6,092 nucleotides of DNA, from the NCBI GenBank assembly GCA_009783395.1, contig WRHA01000288.1, forward strand, positions 1 through 6,092, in the 5' to 3' direction. The first letter of the stretch is position 1; the number at the start of each line of letters is the position of its first letter. The stretch comes from Defluviitaleaceae bacterium. Its GTDB lineage: Bacteria; Bacillota; Clostridia; Lachnospirales; WQUN01. The position numbers were made by a program, and so were the translations under genes. The notes below the pieces were generated by a model, which was not told the DNA's origin, searched no databases, and saw only the letters and a list, made by a program, of their open reading frames with translations. This document shows, piece by piece, positions 6,088-6,092 of the stretch.

Positions 6088-6092
6088 AAGGT

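Noticed and set aside
1..6092. A previously undescribed defence, mobile or CRISPR-type system
   Set aside because: No repeats-with-spacers, transposase, nuclease cassette or foreign composition are visible; the window is a housekeeping operon.

Overview
The window is a tightly packed, single-strand block of housekeeping genes from a bacterium that is most likely a member of the Firmicutes (Clostridia-type). The case rests on gene order. nusB, xseA, xseB, a YuiD/DUF212 membrane protein, dxs and nadK follow each other on the + strand, as in the conserved clostridial nusB-xseA-xseB-ispA-dxs-tlyA-nadK-argR-recN neighbourhood. Base composition looks moderate, roughly half G+C by eye, with mixed codon use. 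I see no plasmid, phage, IS, CRISPR, tRNA or rRNA signal. No species can be named from this sequence.

Layout: the 3' end of nusB (1-147) overlaps xseA (144-1310), which overlaps xseB (1307-1522), which overlaps the DUF212 gene (1519-1983). Each junction is a four-base ATGA stop/start overlap, which points to translational coupling. A gap of about 100 bases (1984-2087) is the only internal break before dxs (about 2088-3956). The end of dxs overlaps by 11 bases a gene for a membrane-anchored, very acidic SurA/PrsA-like protein (3946-5112). That gene overlaps nadK (5109-5984), again through ATGA. The last 108 bases (5985-6092) contain no gene start but hold two adjacent stem-loops, cut by the window edge.

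Functionally this is a mixed housekeeping operon. It covers transcription antitermination (NusB), DNA repair nuclease exonuclease VII (both subunits), isoprenoid precursor and thiamine/pyridoxal precursor synthesis (Dxs) and NADP supply (NadK), plus two membrane proteins without a firm role. Compared with the usual clostridial arrangement, ispA is absent between xseB and dxs, and tlyA is absent between dxs and nadK. The SurA/PrsA-like gene sits in the tlyA slot.

I found no convincing new biological system. The points most worth checking are the replacement in Dxs of two arginines expected to bind substrate phosphate, the unrecognised parvulin-like protein in the tlyA position, and the inverted-repeat structure at the right edge.
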